Source: Bradyrhizobium sp. RP6 (lineage in GTDB: Bacteria > Pseudomonadota > Alphaproteobacteria > Rhizobiales > Xanthobacteraceae). Taken from it: a DNA stretch of 64,000 nucleotides. Under the pieces are notes generated by a model. It saw only the letters and a list, made by a program, of their open reading frames with translations. It searched no databases and was not told where the DNA came from. The stretch spans positions 1-64,000 of the forward strand of contig NZ_RQIT01000016.1 in NCBI RefSeq assembly GCF_003837805.1. Reading direction: 5' to 3'. The position numbers were made by a program, and so were the translations under genes. How positions within the stretch are numbered: the stretch's first letter is position 1; the number at the start of each line of letters is the position of its first letter. Below, in pieces: positions 14,512 through 23,336 of this stretch.

Positions 14512-16242
14512 CTATCCTCGGCCTGCCATCGCCCGCTTCGCCACCGCCAGTCCCATCAACACGAACGCCGACGTCACCTCGGGACCGCCCACCAGAATCC
14601 GCGTCGGCGTCTTCATCTTGTTCCATTCATAGGCGCGGAACGGGCCGCGGCGGCCGCCTTCGCCCAGGCTTGCGATGATGACGTTCAAGGCCGGCGCAAA
14701 GGCTCGCGGGTCGGCGCCGAGATGGCCGAGCGCGATCAGTGCCAGCGCGGCGTCGAACACGTTCATCTCGGCCGCCATCAGCTCGCCCTTGACGTAGGAC
14801 AGCACGCGGTGGCGGATGAAATCGAAATCGCCGTCGGGATCGATCGCGGCCTGCGCCGCCAGCGGCAGTGCCAGGAAGGCGGCATAGCAGCGGCCGAAAT
14901 AGGCGCTGTAGAGCTCCGGCAGGTAATAGATGTGCGAGCGCGGATTGGCGAAGGCGCCGCTGGCCGCCAGACGCTTCTGGAAGCCGATGATCCGATGCAC
15001 GGTCGCGAGCCGCGCCGGCGTCTCGAGGATTTTCCAGCGCGCCAGGTTGCGGAAGCTGACCTCGAGAATGTCGAGATTGAGCGTCGGATCGAGATCGTTG
15101 CCGTAGGGACGCTCGCCCGCGAGATTGTCGATCCAGGTCGCGACCCCGCCCTCATAGTCGATATTGTCGTTGAGCGGCACGGTCACGCGCGGCGCGTTGA
15201 CGCCGGCGCGCACCTGATAGCCCGCGTAGAAATCCAGCAATGGCTGGTCGATGATCGGATCGGTGCAGCCGGCCTGCGTGGCCGCGGAGATCGAGCACGC
15301 CGTGGTGTCGCAATCCGGCACGTAGATGCCGAAGCCGAGATCCTGCTTGATCTGGGCGAAGAACCGGGAGAAGCGCGGATGCGGCGCCGGCGCGAGTGCG
15401 GTGACGACGTTGAACCGTGCGCCGTCGATGCCCTCGACCTCCTCGCGGCTGATGTTGACACAGAAATCGACCATGTCGGCGATCGCGCGCTCCGCCGCGA
15501 TCTTGTCGGCGACCGAGGCGAGCCCGGTCTCGACGTAGCTCAGCAGCGCCTCGATGAAGAACGCATCGTAATAGGCCGAGCGGTGGCGGATCTGCACCGG
15601 CTCCCACATCGGCTCGGCAATGCCTTTCCAGGGCGGATTGACCATGGCGCGCGCCGACGAGCGCGCGATGAAGACGCGGGCGAGGTTGAACAGCAGCGAG
15701 GAGTTCTTGTAGCCGCGCGCGTTGAGGCCCGTCAGGGCCATGATCAGCTCGCGTCCGCGGAAATCGGGATCGCCGATCAGGTTGAAGGCGGCATAGGTCG
15801 GCAGGAAGCCGTTTCGGCCATACGAGCCGAGCAGATGCTGTGCGCAGTCGCGGATCGCGCCGTCGATCTGCGCGCTTTGCGGCATGGCGGCGGTGAAGGG
15901 CGCCGGCGGCGGCTTGGGATGGTCGAGTGCGATGCTGTCGACGAGATCGGCGATCGGCCGCCCGACCGCCGCCCAGTCGGGCTCGACCTCGTCGCGGGCG
16001 TGGACGAGCGCCTCGCGCAGCTGGGTCAGCTTGGCCTCGTCGCGCAGCTCGGGCAGGCCGGCACGGCGGAGCAGGATCCGCAGCGCGGGATTGCCGAGCG
16101 CGGTCTTGTAGAATTTGGCCAGATGCAGATCGCCCCTGGCCGTGTCGGACAAGATGGGATCGCAGACGTCGTAAAGCGAGGGGCCGTCCTTCCGCGCCGT
16201 CAGCGCCCGGCAGGCGGCGCCGGCAAAATAATGAAAGCTCAT
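14512..16242 (-). CDS. Conserved protein of unknown function
   Basis: 576 residues from the ATG at 16242 (MSFHYFAGAA), with AGG 8 bases upstream; an in-frame extension to 16350 looks non-coding. It is largely helical, with many aromatic residues and repeated Tyr-Ala-Ala patterns (YYDAFFIEALLSYVETG, YYLPELYSAYFGRCYAAFLAL), which recalls alpha/alpha-toroid or repeat-helix proteins. No signal peptide or catalytic motif was recognised. It has its own promoter region upstream (16243-16662), facing a divergent pseudo-caspase gene. Confidence 0.7.
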   Translation of the reverse strand: MSFHYFAGAACRALTARKDGPSLYDVCDPILSDTARGDLHLAKFYKTALGNPALRILLRRAGLPELRDEAKLTQLREALVHARDEVEPDWAAVGRPIADLVDSIALDHPKPPPAPFTAAMPQSAQIDGAIRDCAQHLLGSYGRNGFLPTYAAFNLIGDPDFRGRELIMALTGLNARGYKNSSLLFNLARVFIARSSARAMVNPPWKGIAEPMWEPVQIRHRSAYYDAFFIEALLSYVETGLASVADKIAAERAIADMVDFCVNISREEVEGIDGARFNVVTALAPAPHPRFSRFFAQIKQDLGFGIYVPDCDTTACSISAATQAGCTDPIIDQPLLDFYAGYQVRAGVNAPRVTVPLNDNIDYEGGVATWIDNLAGERPYGNDLDPTLNLDILEVSFRNLARWKILETPARLATVHRIIGFQKRLAASGAFANPRSHIYYLPELYSAYFGRCYAAFLALPLAAQAAIDPDGDFDFIRHRVLSYVKGELMAAEMNVFDAALALIALGHLGADPRAFAPALNVIIASLGEGGRRGPFRAYEWNKMKTPTRILVGGPEVTSAFVLMGLAVAKRAMAGRG

Positions 16243-16662
16243 GAAGTACCTGGTCGCGGGGGGCTCGTCGGGGCCGGCGAGCGCGCAGCCGTCCGCACAC
16301 CACCCCCTGCAAGTCTTTGAAAAGGCTACCCGGATTCGCAGGAAAAACAAACGTGATGAGCGTCACAGAAAAAGCCGGCACGGGGCCTGCATGATCGGCC
16401 TCCGGAATGCTACGGGGGAGGCAAAAATGTAGCAATCTGGACCGGGGAATTAATTAATATCTTCAGTCACTTATCCCAAATTCCGAGCAATCTATTGCCG
16501 GAAGGCCTATATGCGGTTAAGGGTTTGTTTGGTGCGGCGCCGCAAATTGCGCGCAATTCGGGGGCACTCCCCCGGCCAATCCCTCAAACCTAAAGACGCT
16601 ATCGCGCTACTCAAACAGTGTGCGCGCGCGTGGCTGGTCTTTGGCACAGGAAACGAACCGAG
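16243..16662. other. Divergent intergenic region, 420 bp
   Basis: Lies between two divergent genes. It includes an AT-rich patch, ttaattaatatcttcagtca, near 16450, unusual for this GC-rich DNA and a good place for promoters. No convincing gene in it. Confidence 0.4.
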
Positions 16663-17511
16663 ATGAATGTAAAGCAGCTCGACCTTTCCAGACGCACGAT
16701 CGCCCTCGCCGCGGCCCTCATCGGCACGGTGTCGCTGGTGATCGGCGCCCATGCTGCTCTCAACATGCGTGCGATCGATGCCGCCAAGGCGGTCTCGACC
16801 GACCAGATCACCGGTTCGACGGGCCAGACCTCGCGCCTCGCGCTGGTCATCGGCAATGGACATTATCCCGACGCCAGCGCGCCGCTGACGCAGTCGATCA
16901 ACGACGCCCGCGCGCTGTCCTCGTCGCTGCGCAAGAACGGCTTTGACGTCGACATGGTGGAGGACGCGACCAAGGACGACATGGTCCGCGCCGTCAACCG
17001 CCTGAAGTCCCGGATCAAGCACGACAGCGTCGTCATGCTGTTCTTCGGCGGCTTCGGCGTGCAGGCCGGCCGCGAGAGTTACATGCTGCCGGTCGATGCC
17101 GTGATCTGGAAGGAAAGCGATGTCCGCCGCCATGGCGTCTCCATCGAGGGCGTGCTCGAGATGATGAAGGAGCAGGGCGCCAAGGCCAAGCTCGTCGTGG
17201 TCGACGCCTCCCGCCGTAATCCCTACGAGCGCCGCTTCCGCTCCTACAGCCACGGCCTCGCGCCGATCAGCGCGTCGGACAACGCGCTGATCCTCACTTC
17301 GGCTTCGCCCGGCAAGGTCGTCGACGACGGCAAGGGCGAGCACAGCGTTCTGGTCAGCGAGTTCCTCAACAATCTCGGCAAGCAGGGCAGCGCCGAGAGC
17401 GTCTTCAACAAGACCCGCCTCGCCATCTCCCGCGCCAGCGAAGGCGACCAGGTCCCGACGGTTTCCTCCTCGCTGCTCGAAGACGTCCAGTTCGGCGAAG
17501 CCGGCGGCTAG
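16663..17511 (+). CDS. Caspase-fold protein lacking both catalytic residues
   Basis: 282 residues. A membrane anchor or signal (about 10-31) is followed by a p20 caspase-like domain: LALVIGNGHYPDASAPLTQSINDA (59-82), FFGGFGVQAGRESYMLPVDA (127-146) and VVVDASRRNPYERRF (178-192). In active metacaspases the second block reads GHG and the third DAC; here the His is Phe131 and the Cys is Ser183, so peptidase activity is not expected. A second protein with the same changes is at 46828-48354. A structural or signalling role in the periplasm or membrane is inferred. Confidence 0.85.
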   Translation: MNVKQLDLSRRTIALAAALIGTVSLVIGAHAALNMRAIDAAKAVSTDQITGSTGQTSRLALVIGNGHYPDASAPLTQSINDARALSSSLRKNGFDVDMVEDATKDDMVRAVNRLKSRIKHDSVVMLFFGGFGVQAGRESYMLPVDAVIWKESDVRRHGVSIEGVLEMMKEQGAKAKLVVVDASRRNPYERRFRSYSHGLAPISASDNALILTSASPGKVVDDGKGEHSVLVSEFLNNLGKQGSAESVFNKTRLAISRASEGDQVPTVSSSLLEDVQFGEAGG

Positions 17512-17527
17512 TTTTTCTAGCGAAGTC

Positions 17528-17654
17528 CCGTGCCCCGGACGCGGCGCATCATGTAATGAGCCGGGGCCCGGGTCTCTCAGGCTGTCACTTCGCGATGAGA
17601 TGGGTCCCGGCTCTGCGCAGCAGCGTTACACGCTGCAGCGCGTCCGGGACACCG
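17528..17654. repeat. Interspersed palindromic repeat
   Basis: Outer arms CCGTGCCCCGGACGCG and CGCGTCCGGGACACCGG are inverted, with inner GAGCCGGGGCCCGGGTCTCTC and complementary GGGTCCCGGCTC stretches. Same class as 14362-14504. It lies between convergent genes. Confidence 0.7.
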
Positions 17655-17670
17655 GCCAAATCTTCGAGAT

Positions 17671-18564
17671 CTACTTCGCGGCTTCCGCGCTCGCCATCAC
17701 CGGGCGCACCGGATCGCCTTCGCGCAGCAGTGCGCCGGCGCGGGCGACGACGACGTCGCCTTCGTTGAGGCCGTCGCGGACCTCGATGTTGCCGGCCGAC
17801 ATCAAGCCGACCTCGACGCGCTTGGTCTCGACGCGGTTGCGGCGGATCACCTGCACCACGGTGCCCGCGGATGAATACTGCACGGCGGTCAGCGGCACCG
17901 CGACGTTGCAGCTCTGCCCGGTCTTGATCAGCGCGCGCCCGCTCGCGTTCAGGAGCAGACGCTTCTGCGAAGAGATGCCGATATAGACCATCCCCTGCTG
18001 GATGTTCGGCTCGACGGTCGCGCCGATGCGGCGCACCTTGCCGCTGATGTCGTCGGCGCCTGCGATCCACACGGTCGCCTGCTGATTGGCCGCGAGCTTG
18101 CGCACATCGGTGGTGGCGACGAGGCCGACGAGATCGTATTCGCTGCGCGCCACGATCGTGAACAGCGCCTCGCCCTTGGCCGAGGCGAAGTTGCCGATCT
18201 GCGCAGTCGATGTCGCGATCACGCCCGCCACCGGTGCGGTGACCTGAAGCGTGCCGCCTTCGGGCAGCGCCAGCCGCGCCAGCACCTGGCCGGCGGTGGT
18301 GGTATCGCCCGCTTCCGCCAGCACGTCCGTGACCTTCAGGCCGGGCCGCTCGGGCCGCACCGAGGTTTGCTCCCGCGCGACGATCGTGCCGGTCGCCTCG
18401 ACGATATCCGAGAAGCAGGATTTCGCGACCTTCAGGACCGTGACCGCCGGCCCCTTGGGCGCGTCGTCATCGGCGGCTCCGGCCGGACAGGGGCTGAAGA
18501 CGAGCAGGCCGGCGACGGCTGCGGGACACAGGCTTCGAACAACGGCACGAGGCAAATGACGCAT
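17671..18564 (-). CDS. Orphan RND/HlyD-type periplasmic adaptor
   Basis: 297 residues from the ATG at 18564. A signal peptide (about 1-30, ending PAGAA) precedes a barrel-sandwich/lipoyl region (VEATGTIVAREQTSVRPERPGLKVTDVLAEAGDTTTAGQVLARL; GGTLQVTAPVAGVIATS) and a beta-barrel domain (GKVRRIGATVEPNIQQGMVYIGI). The end (RVEVGLMSAGNIEVRDGLNEGDVVVARAGALLREGDPVRP) is typical of membrane-fusion proteins. It is closely similar in design to the adaptor at 44932-45861, even to the CFSD motif after the leader, but no RND pump gene adjoins this one. Confidence 0.82.
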   Translation of the reverse strand: MRHLPRAVVRSLCPAAVAGLLVFSPCPAGAADDDAPKGPAVTVLKVAKSCFSDIVEATGTIVAREQTSVRPERPGLKVTDVLAEAGDTTTAGQVLARLALPEGGTLQVTAPVAGVIATSTAQIGNFASAKGEALFTIVARSEYDLVGLVATTDVRKLAANQQATVWIAGADDISGKVRRIGATVEPNIQQGMVYIGISSQKRLLLNASGRALIKTGQSCNVAVPLTAVQYSSAGTVVQVIRRNRVETKRVEVGLMSAGNIEVRDGLNEGDVVVARAGALLREGDPVRPVMASAEAAK

Positions 18565-18850
18565 CGGAAATTCCACAGGGGCTATGTCTCCAATCGATAG
18601 CAGATGGCCGCCGCCCGCACTATGGCCGCGTCGTCCCAAAACGGGATGGCGCGCCGCAGGCGGTCGCGGCAAGCCTTTGATTAGTCGCGGGATTGGCGAA
18701 CAGGTTCGCTCCTCTGGGCTCCTTCGCCGTGGGCCGTCCGGCCTCCCGGGCGCGGCGGATCACGATCTTCTCATCTGCCAGAGCCACCTGTATGGAATTA
18801 GGATCAGGAACGATGCGGCGTTGCCGCCGTACAGCTCATGGTCGAACGGA
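18565..18850. other. Divergent intergenic region, 286 bp
   Basis: Separates the leftward adaptor gene from the rightward PAS gene. Nothing beyond presumed promoters is recognised. Confidence 0.3.
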
Positions 18851-19462
18851 ATGCAGCAGTTCGTTTGCGAGCAGAATATCGTCCATTTCGAGCGGCTGCT
18901 CAATGAGACGAGCGACCCGACCGTCCAGAGTACCGTGCGCGCGCTGCTGGCATCGGCGAAGCGCCAGCTGGCGTTGCTGAACTCGGCTGCGTCCGGTGCC
19001 GATACGACGCCGTTCGAACAGCGCCGGCGGCAGCACATCGACCCCGCAACGATCCGGCGGCAATTCCAGCCGGAGTTCGATGGCTCGCCGCACCCCTACA
19101 TGTTGCTGGACCCCGGCCCGGGCCTGTCGATCGTCGACATCAACGACGCCTATGCGGCGGCGACCTTCATCAGCCGGGCCGACGTGGTCGGCCGGTCCCT
19201 ATTCGAGATATTTCCCGACAATCCCGACGATCCGCTCGCCGATGGCGTCAGCAATCTCTACGGCAGCTTGCGGATCGTCGGCGAGACGGGGCAGGCCCAT
19301 GCCATGGCGGTCCAGCGCTACGACATCCGGGATCCCGACGGCTCCTTCGTGGAGCGTCATTGGCAGCCGATCAACTCGCCGATCCATGATACGGCGGGCC
19401 ATCTGGTCTTCCTGCTGCACCACGTCGAAGACGTCACGGCGCAGGTTGCGGCGCGGCGTTAA
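18851..19462 (+). CDS. PAS-domain protein
   Basis: 203 residues from the ATG at 18851 (MQQFVCEQNIVHFERLL). An N-terminal helical region (about 1-45, with TVQSTVRALLASAKRQLALL) is followed by a PAS fold at about 75-195: SPHPYMLLDPGPGLSIVDINDAYAAAT, VVGRSLFEIFPDNP, then ERHWQPINSPIHDTAGHLVFLLHHVEDVT. There is no kinase, GGDEF or helix-turn-helix output domain, so it may act as a sensing partner. A longer upstream frame exists but lacks a ribosome site. Confidence 0.78.
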   Translation: MQQFVCEQNIVHFERLLNETSDPTVQSTVRALLASAKRQLALLNSAASGADTTPFEQRRRQHIDPATIRRQFQPEFDGSPHPYMLLDPGPGLSIVDINDAYAAATFISRADVVGRSLFEIFPDNPDDPLADGVSNLYGSLRIVGETGQAHAMAVQRYDIRDPDGSFVERHWQPINSPIHDTAGHLVFLLHHVEDVTAQVAARR

Positions 19463-19465
19463 CCG

Positions 19466-19636
19466 TCAGCCGCGTCGATCACCCAGCAGCTTGCCGGAGG
19501 CCCGATCGATCAGGTGTAGCCGCGTGCAGGCCGGGCATGACACGGACACGTGTGTGCGATCAGAGGGCTCATCGGTAAGCCGGTGCTGCACGTTCAAGCC
19601 GGTCTGGGGGCATTTGAAGACAATCTGTCGATCCAT
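19466..19636 (-). CDS. Small zinc-ribbon-like protein
   Basis: 56 residues, MDRQIVFKCPQTGLNVQHRL at the start and VSVSCPACTRLHLIDRASGK later. Cys9, Cys34 and Cys37 could hold a metal with His39-42 region residues. Very similar short proteins occur widely in Bradyrhizobium-type genomes. It ends 3 bp from the convergent PAS gene. It is easily missed because of its length. Confidence 0.65.
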   Translation of the reverse strand: MDRQIVFKCPQTGLNVQHRLTDEPSDRTHVSVSCPACTRLHLIDRASGKLLGDRRG

Positions 19637-20202
19637 GGCCGGAGATATGCCGCCAAGCCGGACCTTGCGAAATTACGGATGTTTACGTAGGTCGGCCGCG
19701 GTCTCTCACGACAGGTCCAATGCTGTAGTGAACCAATGCCGCGCGAACGCATTGAACCGGCATGCCCCGTGAAAACGATCTCGAAGGCAAGCCCGACATG
19801 GGCGGCAAGCATGGCCGTCAAGCCGGCCAGCCCAAGCTTCCGCCGCGCCCGCACGAGGGCGAGCGCGACGAGGACGTCGTGGCAAAGCGCCACACCGGCC
19901 AAACCGATCGCGCGCCGCCACCGACCAAACCAGAATAGCGCCTTGTCCGCCCGCGTGCTGCTGGACGGTCGTCGCGCCGGGGAACGGCGGCATCGCCACG
20001 CCGTTAGCATGGTGCGGCGGGCGTGAGAGATGGAAACGGAGGCTGGCTCGTGTGTTGGATCTACTGGAACACCGCCTGGTCGCTGATCATCAGCGGCATC
20101 ATGGTCGCCACCATCGTCAGCCACCCCGACGCCGAATTCGCCGAAGTGCAGGCGTCCCGACGATCGATGTGAGCTTTCCGCTGCTGCTGGATTCGTCTCG
20201 GT
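19637..20202. other. 566-bp stretch without a clear gene
   Basis: No reading frame here has both a ribosome site and protein-like composition. A leftward frame near 19800-19960 encodes a hydrophobic segment (GLAGVALCHDVLVALALV ... LAGLTAMLAAHVGLAFEIVF) and may be the remains of a membrane protein. A rightward frame at 20023-20172 encodes one possible transmembrane segment (WLVCWIYWNTAWSLIISGIM). Both are too uncertain to call. Confidence 0.35.
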
Positions 20203-20574
20203 TTAGGTCATGCTGCCGGGCATGAAGCAGCGGATCATGGGACGGCCGTTGACGTAATAAGGCCAGACCATGGTGCGCCCGGCGCGGTTGGGCGCGGTGA
20301 TCACCGCGTCGTCGGGCACCTCGATCCAGTTGCCGAGGAGCCGCACCAGGTAATGTCCGTCCCGCGTCTGCCAGTCGACATCGGCCAGCGCAGTGCCGTC
20401 GGCGTCGGCACAGCAGGGAGCGCCGCCCTTGCTGCGCAGGCTCTCGAACCAGTCCTTGAGGGGGGAGTTTGCGTAGCGCCCGTCGTCGCGGGCTTCCGCG
20501 GGGAGGCCGATCACGGCAGCAACTGCCAGGAGAGCCGCGGGGAGAGGGATCATTCTGAAAGCCACGATCGCCAT
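20203..20574 (-). CDS. Small secreted protein of unknown function
   Basis: 123 residues from the ATG at 20574 (GAGG four bases before the start). A signal peptide (MIPLPAALLAVAAVIGLPAEA within the first 28 residues) is followed by a compact domain with CC in GAPCCADADGTALADVDWQTRDGHYLVRLLGNWIEVPDDAVI and a late Cys (MIRCFMPG). Similar exported proteins are common in Bradyrhizobium but have no known function. Confidence 0.75.
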   Translation of the reverse strand: MAIVAFRMIPLPAALLAVAAVIGLPAEARDDGRYANSPLKDWFESLRSKGGAPCCADADGTALADVDWQTRDGHYLVRLLGNWIEVPDDAVITAPNRAGRTMVWPYYVNGRPMIRCFMPGSMT

Positions 20575-20765
20575 GTCACCTCGTTCGATCTCGCACGCGC
20601 GCATCAAGGCGCAGGCAGAATTCGCCTGAGATGCGCGTGATGCAATGTTGGCCGATACCCGCCGGCCGGAGTTCCCGGCCGTCTCAGCGAGGCGATAACC
20701 GCGGGGTCCGGGGTTTGATCCTATTTTCCAACCGGAGGGCAGAGAAGACGGGGGCGGAGCAGCCG

Positions 20766-21836
20766 CTATCCCCCGGCAGCCCGCCGCGGCCTGACCGGTT
20801 TGCCGGAGGTCGGGGGGCGCGATCCCGTCACGTAGTCGGGAAGCTGAAACTTGCGCCGGTAATCCTTGGGTGACACGCCGGCCTGCTTTCGAAACAAACG
20901 ACGAAAGGACGCCACGTCCTCGTAGCCGACCTCGCGGCAGATGTCCTCGATGCCCGTTTCCGTCGTCTCGAGCAGTTGCTTGGCTTCCTCGATGCGCAGC
21001 GTCTGCACATAGGCGAGCGGCGAATAGCCGGTCGCTGCGCGAAAGCGGCGATCGAATGAGCGTTTCGGCAATCCGGAGTGATGCACCAGCGCCGCAATGA
21101 GGTCCTGCCGCTGATAGTTCTGTGCGATGTAGTCCTGGCATCGCGTGATCACGCCGTCGCCGTGATCCACGTTCTGCACCATCGAGGCGAACGGTAATTG
21201 TCCTTCGCGATGCCATTGGTAGAGAAACAGCTTCGAGATACGGATCGCCTCTTCCGTGCCGCCGTATTTCGCGACGATCAGCAGCGCGAGATCCTGCCAG
21301 GACGATGCGCCGCCTCCGCAGACGAGATTGTGTCCGGGGCCGTTCTGCACCAGGACGCGGTCCATGCGGAGCTTGACCTCCGGGAAATGCTTTCGAAACA
21401 CCGGCTCGTAGACCCAGTGTGTGGTCGCCTCGTACCCGTCGAGCAAACCGGCTTCGGCGAGCACGAGCGACCCGCCGCAGGATCCGTACATCTGCGCGCC
21501 TGCCTCGTGCATCTGCCTGATCCATGCGATGAGCCGGCGATCGAGCACGGCGGTGCCCGTCTCTGTGGTGACGATCACATTCGGCACGAACACGATGTCG
21601 GTCGCTACGACGTGATCGGCGATGTCCTGCGGCATGATGCTGACGCCGGTGACCAACGTGATCGGGCCGGGCTCGGCGCCGATCAGCCGCGGCTCGAACA
21701 AGCCGTCCGGCGTGCCGCCTTTGACGCCGTCCCATATGCGCCCTGCGCCCCACAATGTGTCGAATACGCCGTAAATGATCGACGGATCGCATTCGGCAAA
21801 CACCGGAATACTCACGCGTACACGTCCACGTGACAT
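20766..21836 (-). CDS. GlxA-family AraC-type transcriptional regulator
   Basis: 356 residues from the ATG at 21836. Residues about 5-190 form a DJ-1/PfpI-like domain (VFAECDPSIIYGVFDTLWGAG; MYGSCGGSLVLAEAGLLDG holds the nucleophile-elbow Cys). Residues about 230-335 are an AraC-type double helix-turn-helix (LIAALVHHSGLPKRSFDRRFRAATGYSPLAYVQTLRIEEAKQLLETT ... EDICREVGYEDVASFRRLFRKQAGVSPKDYRR). It is divergent from the methyltransferase gene at 21955 across 118 bp and probably controls it. Confidence 0.9.
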   Translation of the reverse strand: MSRGRVRVSIPVFAECDPSIIYGVFDTLWGAGRIWDGVKGGTPDGLFEPRLIGAEPGPITLVTGVSIMPQDIADHVVATDIVFVPNVIVTTETGTAVLDRRLIAWIRQMHEAGAQMYGSCGGSLVLAEAGLLDGYEATTHWVYEPVFRKHFPEVKLRMDRVLVQNGPGHNLVCGGGASSWQDLALLIVAKYGGTEEAIRISKLFLYQWHREGQLPFASMVQNVDHGDGVITRCQDYIAQNYQRQDLIAALVHHSGLPKRSFDRRFRAATGYSPLAYVQTLRIEEAKQLLETTETGIEDICREVGYEDVASFRRLFRKQAGVSPKDYRRKFQLPDYVTGSRPPTSGKPVRPRRAAGG

Positions 21837-21954
21837 TCTGCAGCCTCTGGCTCGATTGGCTCGAAACTGACTATTCTGCCTCTGCATCCGCAAGTCCAGA
21901 CCCCGTATGTCGCACCTCAACGGCGCATTGTCCGTGCCTTCGAAGGAGCAGGTC

Positions 21955-23001
21955 ATGAACTTGGATGAGAGAAAGCTCGAGCAGTTGCTCGGACTCGTGG
22001 TCAACGAACTCGGCGCGGCCTCCAATGCGGCGCTCGTCGTGCTCGGCGACCGGCTGGGTCTATTCCGCGCGCTGGCGGAAAGCCCGATGACGTCAGCCCA
22101 ACTGGCCGACCGAACCGGGACTCACGAGCGCTACGTTCGTGAATGGCTGTCGGCACAGGCGGCCTCGAGCTTCGTGAGCTACGATGCGACGAGCGATGCG
22201 TTCAGCATGACGCCGGAGCAGAGGGCGGTCTTCGCGGATGAAAACAGTCCGGTCGCGATGGTTGGCGGCTTCAGCCTGTTGCCGGCGGTCTATCACGACG
22301 AGCCGCGATTGGCCGAAGCGTTCAAAACCGGCAAGGGCCTGCGCTGGAGCGATCACTGCAATTGCATGTCCTGCGGCGTCGACCGCTTCTTCCGGCCCGG
22401 CTATCGCGCGCATCTGATCGCCGAATGGCTGCCTGCGCTGGGTGGCGTCGTCGAGAAGCTGGAGCGGGGTGCCAAGGTCGCGGACGTCGGCTGTGGCCAC
22501 GGCTATTCGACAAGGCTCATGGCCGAAGCATTCCCGAACTCGGATTTCACCGGCATCGACTACGACGAGGCCTCGATCGACTGCGCACGCGCCGAAATCG
22601 CCGGCGTGCGCAATTTGCGATTCGAGGTCGCCAAGGCGCAGGATTTCGCCGGATCTGGCTTCGATCTCGTGACGATGTTCGATGCGCTGCACGACATGGG
22701 CGACCCCGTCGGCGCTGCCCGTCACATTCGTTCAGCGATGAAGGACGACGGCACGTTGATGCTGGTCGAACCGGCGGCGGGGGACAGCCTGGCTGACAAT
22801 CTCAATTCGGTCGGGCGGGTCTATTACGCCGGCTCCACCCACATCTGCCTTCCGACGTCGCTGAGCCAGGACGTCGGTCTGGGACTAGGAGCGCAGGCCG
22901 GCGAAAAGCGTATCGCGCAGGTGTTGCGGCAGGGCGGCTTCTCGCAGATCGGCAAGGCGGCCGCGTCGCCCTTCAACATGATCCTGGAGGCGCGGCCATG
23001 A
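21955..23001 (+). CDS. SAM-dependent methyltransferase with winged-helix N-terminus
   Basis: 348 residues from the ATG at 21955, preceded by AAGGAG. The N-terminal part (about 20-90: ALVVLGDRLGLFRALAESPMTSAQLADRTGTHERYVREWLSAQAA) is the winged-helix dimerisation domain common in O-methyltransferase-like proteins. The class I methyltransferase core follows with motif I VADVGCGHGYST near 180 and FTGIDYDEASIDCA after it. The substrate is unknown. The divergent GlxA-type regulator suggests inducible expression. Confidence 0.85.
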   Translation: MNLDERKLEQLLGLVVNELGAASNAALVVLGDRLGLFRALAESPMTSAQLADRTGTHERYVREWLSAQAASSFVSYDATSDAFSMTPEQRAVFADENSPVAMVGGFSLLPAVYHDEPRLAEAFKTGKGLRWSDHCNCMSCGVDRFFRPGYRAHLIAEWLPALGGVVEKLERGAKVADVGCGHGYSTRLMAEAFPNSDFTGIDYDEASIDCARAEIAGVRNLRFEVAKAQDFAGSGFDLVTMFDALHDMGDPVGAARHIRSAMKDDGTLMLVEPAAGDSLADNLNSVGRVYYAGSTHICLPTSLSQDVGLGLGAQAGEKRIAQVLRQGGFSQIGKAAASPFNMILEARP

Positions 23002-23336
23002 GGGCCGCGCACATCCTCGCGCGAGGCGCATCAGCGCGATGGCAGTCCAGCCGCACGCTGCGGATGCGAGGCGAGAACGGCCGTGATTGACATCGTCTCC
23101 CACCTCCTTCTCGCTCGTGCCTCGCTGGTGGCCGGCCTCTCCCGTCTGTCCTGGAGGCGGTTGGCTGCGCTCGGCCGCCGCAGGTGGCGCGCGTTCTGGA
23201 CGGTCACGGCGGGGGCGTGAATGATGCCGGCGTGCGAGAGCGTTTTCGAGCGAAGTGGACGCCGGTTCGCGCCAAGAAAACGCGTCAAGACAGGAATCCA
23301 GAGCCCCGTTCCGATTCCGTCGGAACGGAAAAGGCT
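23002..23336. repeat. Intergenic region with an interspersed repeat at 23238-23336
   Basis: The repeat begins GAGCGTTTTCGAGCGAAGTG and ends in the perfect hairpin CCGTTCCGA-TTCCG-TCGGAACGG followed by AAAAGGCTCTAG. Its last bases form the stop codon of the neighbouring GGDEF-EAL gene. It belongs to a repeat type common in Bradyrhizobium. The part at 23002-23237 holds no recognised gene. Confidence 0.6.

Noticed and set aside
14293..16320. Long open frame on the plus strand
   Set aside because: Exactly antisense to the 576-residue leftward gene; composition (Arg/Asp/Gly/Val, no hydrophobic core) is typical of a GC-rich shadow.
20023..20172. Possible 49-residue single-helix membrane protein
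   Set aside because: A GTG start without a good ribosome site and no known relative; noted only as a possibility.
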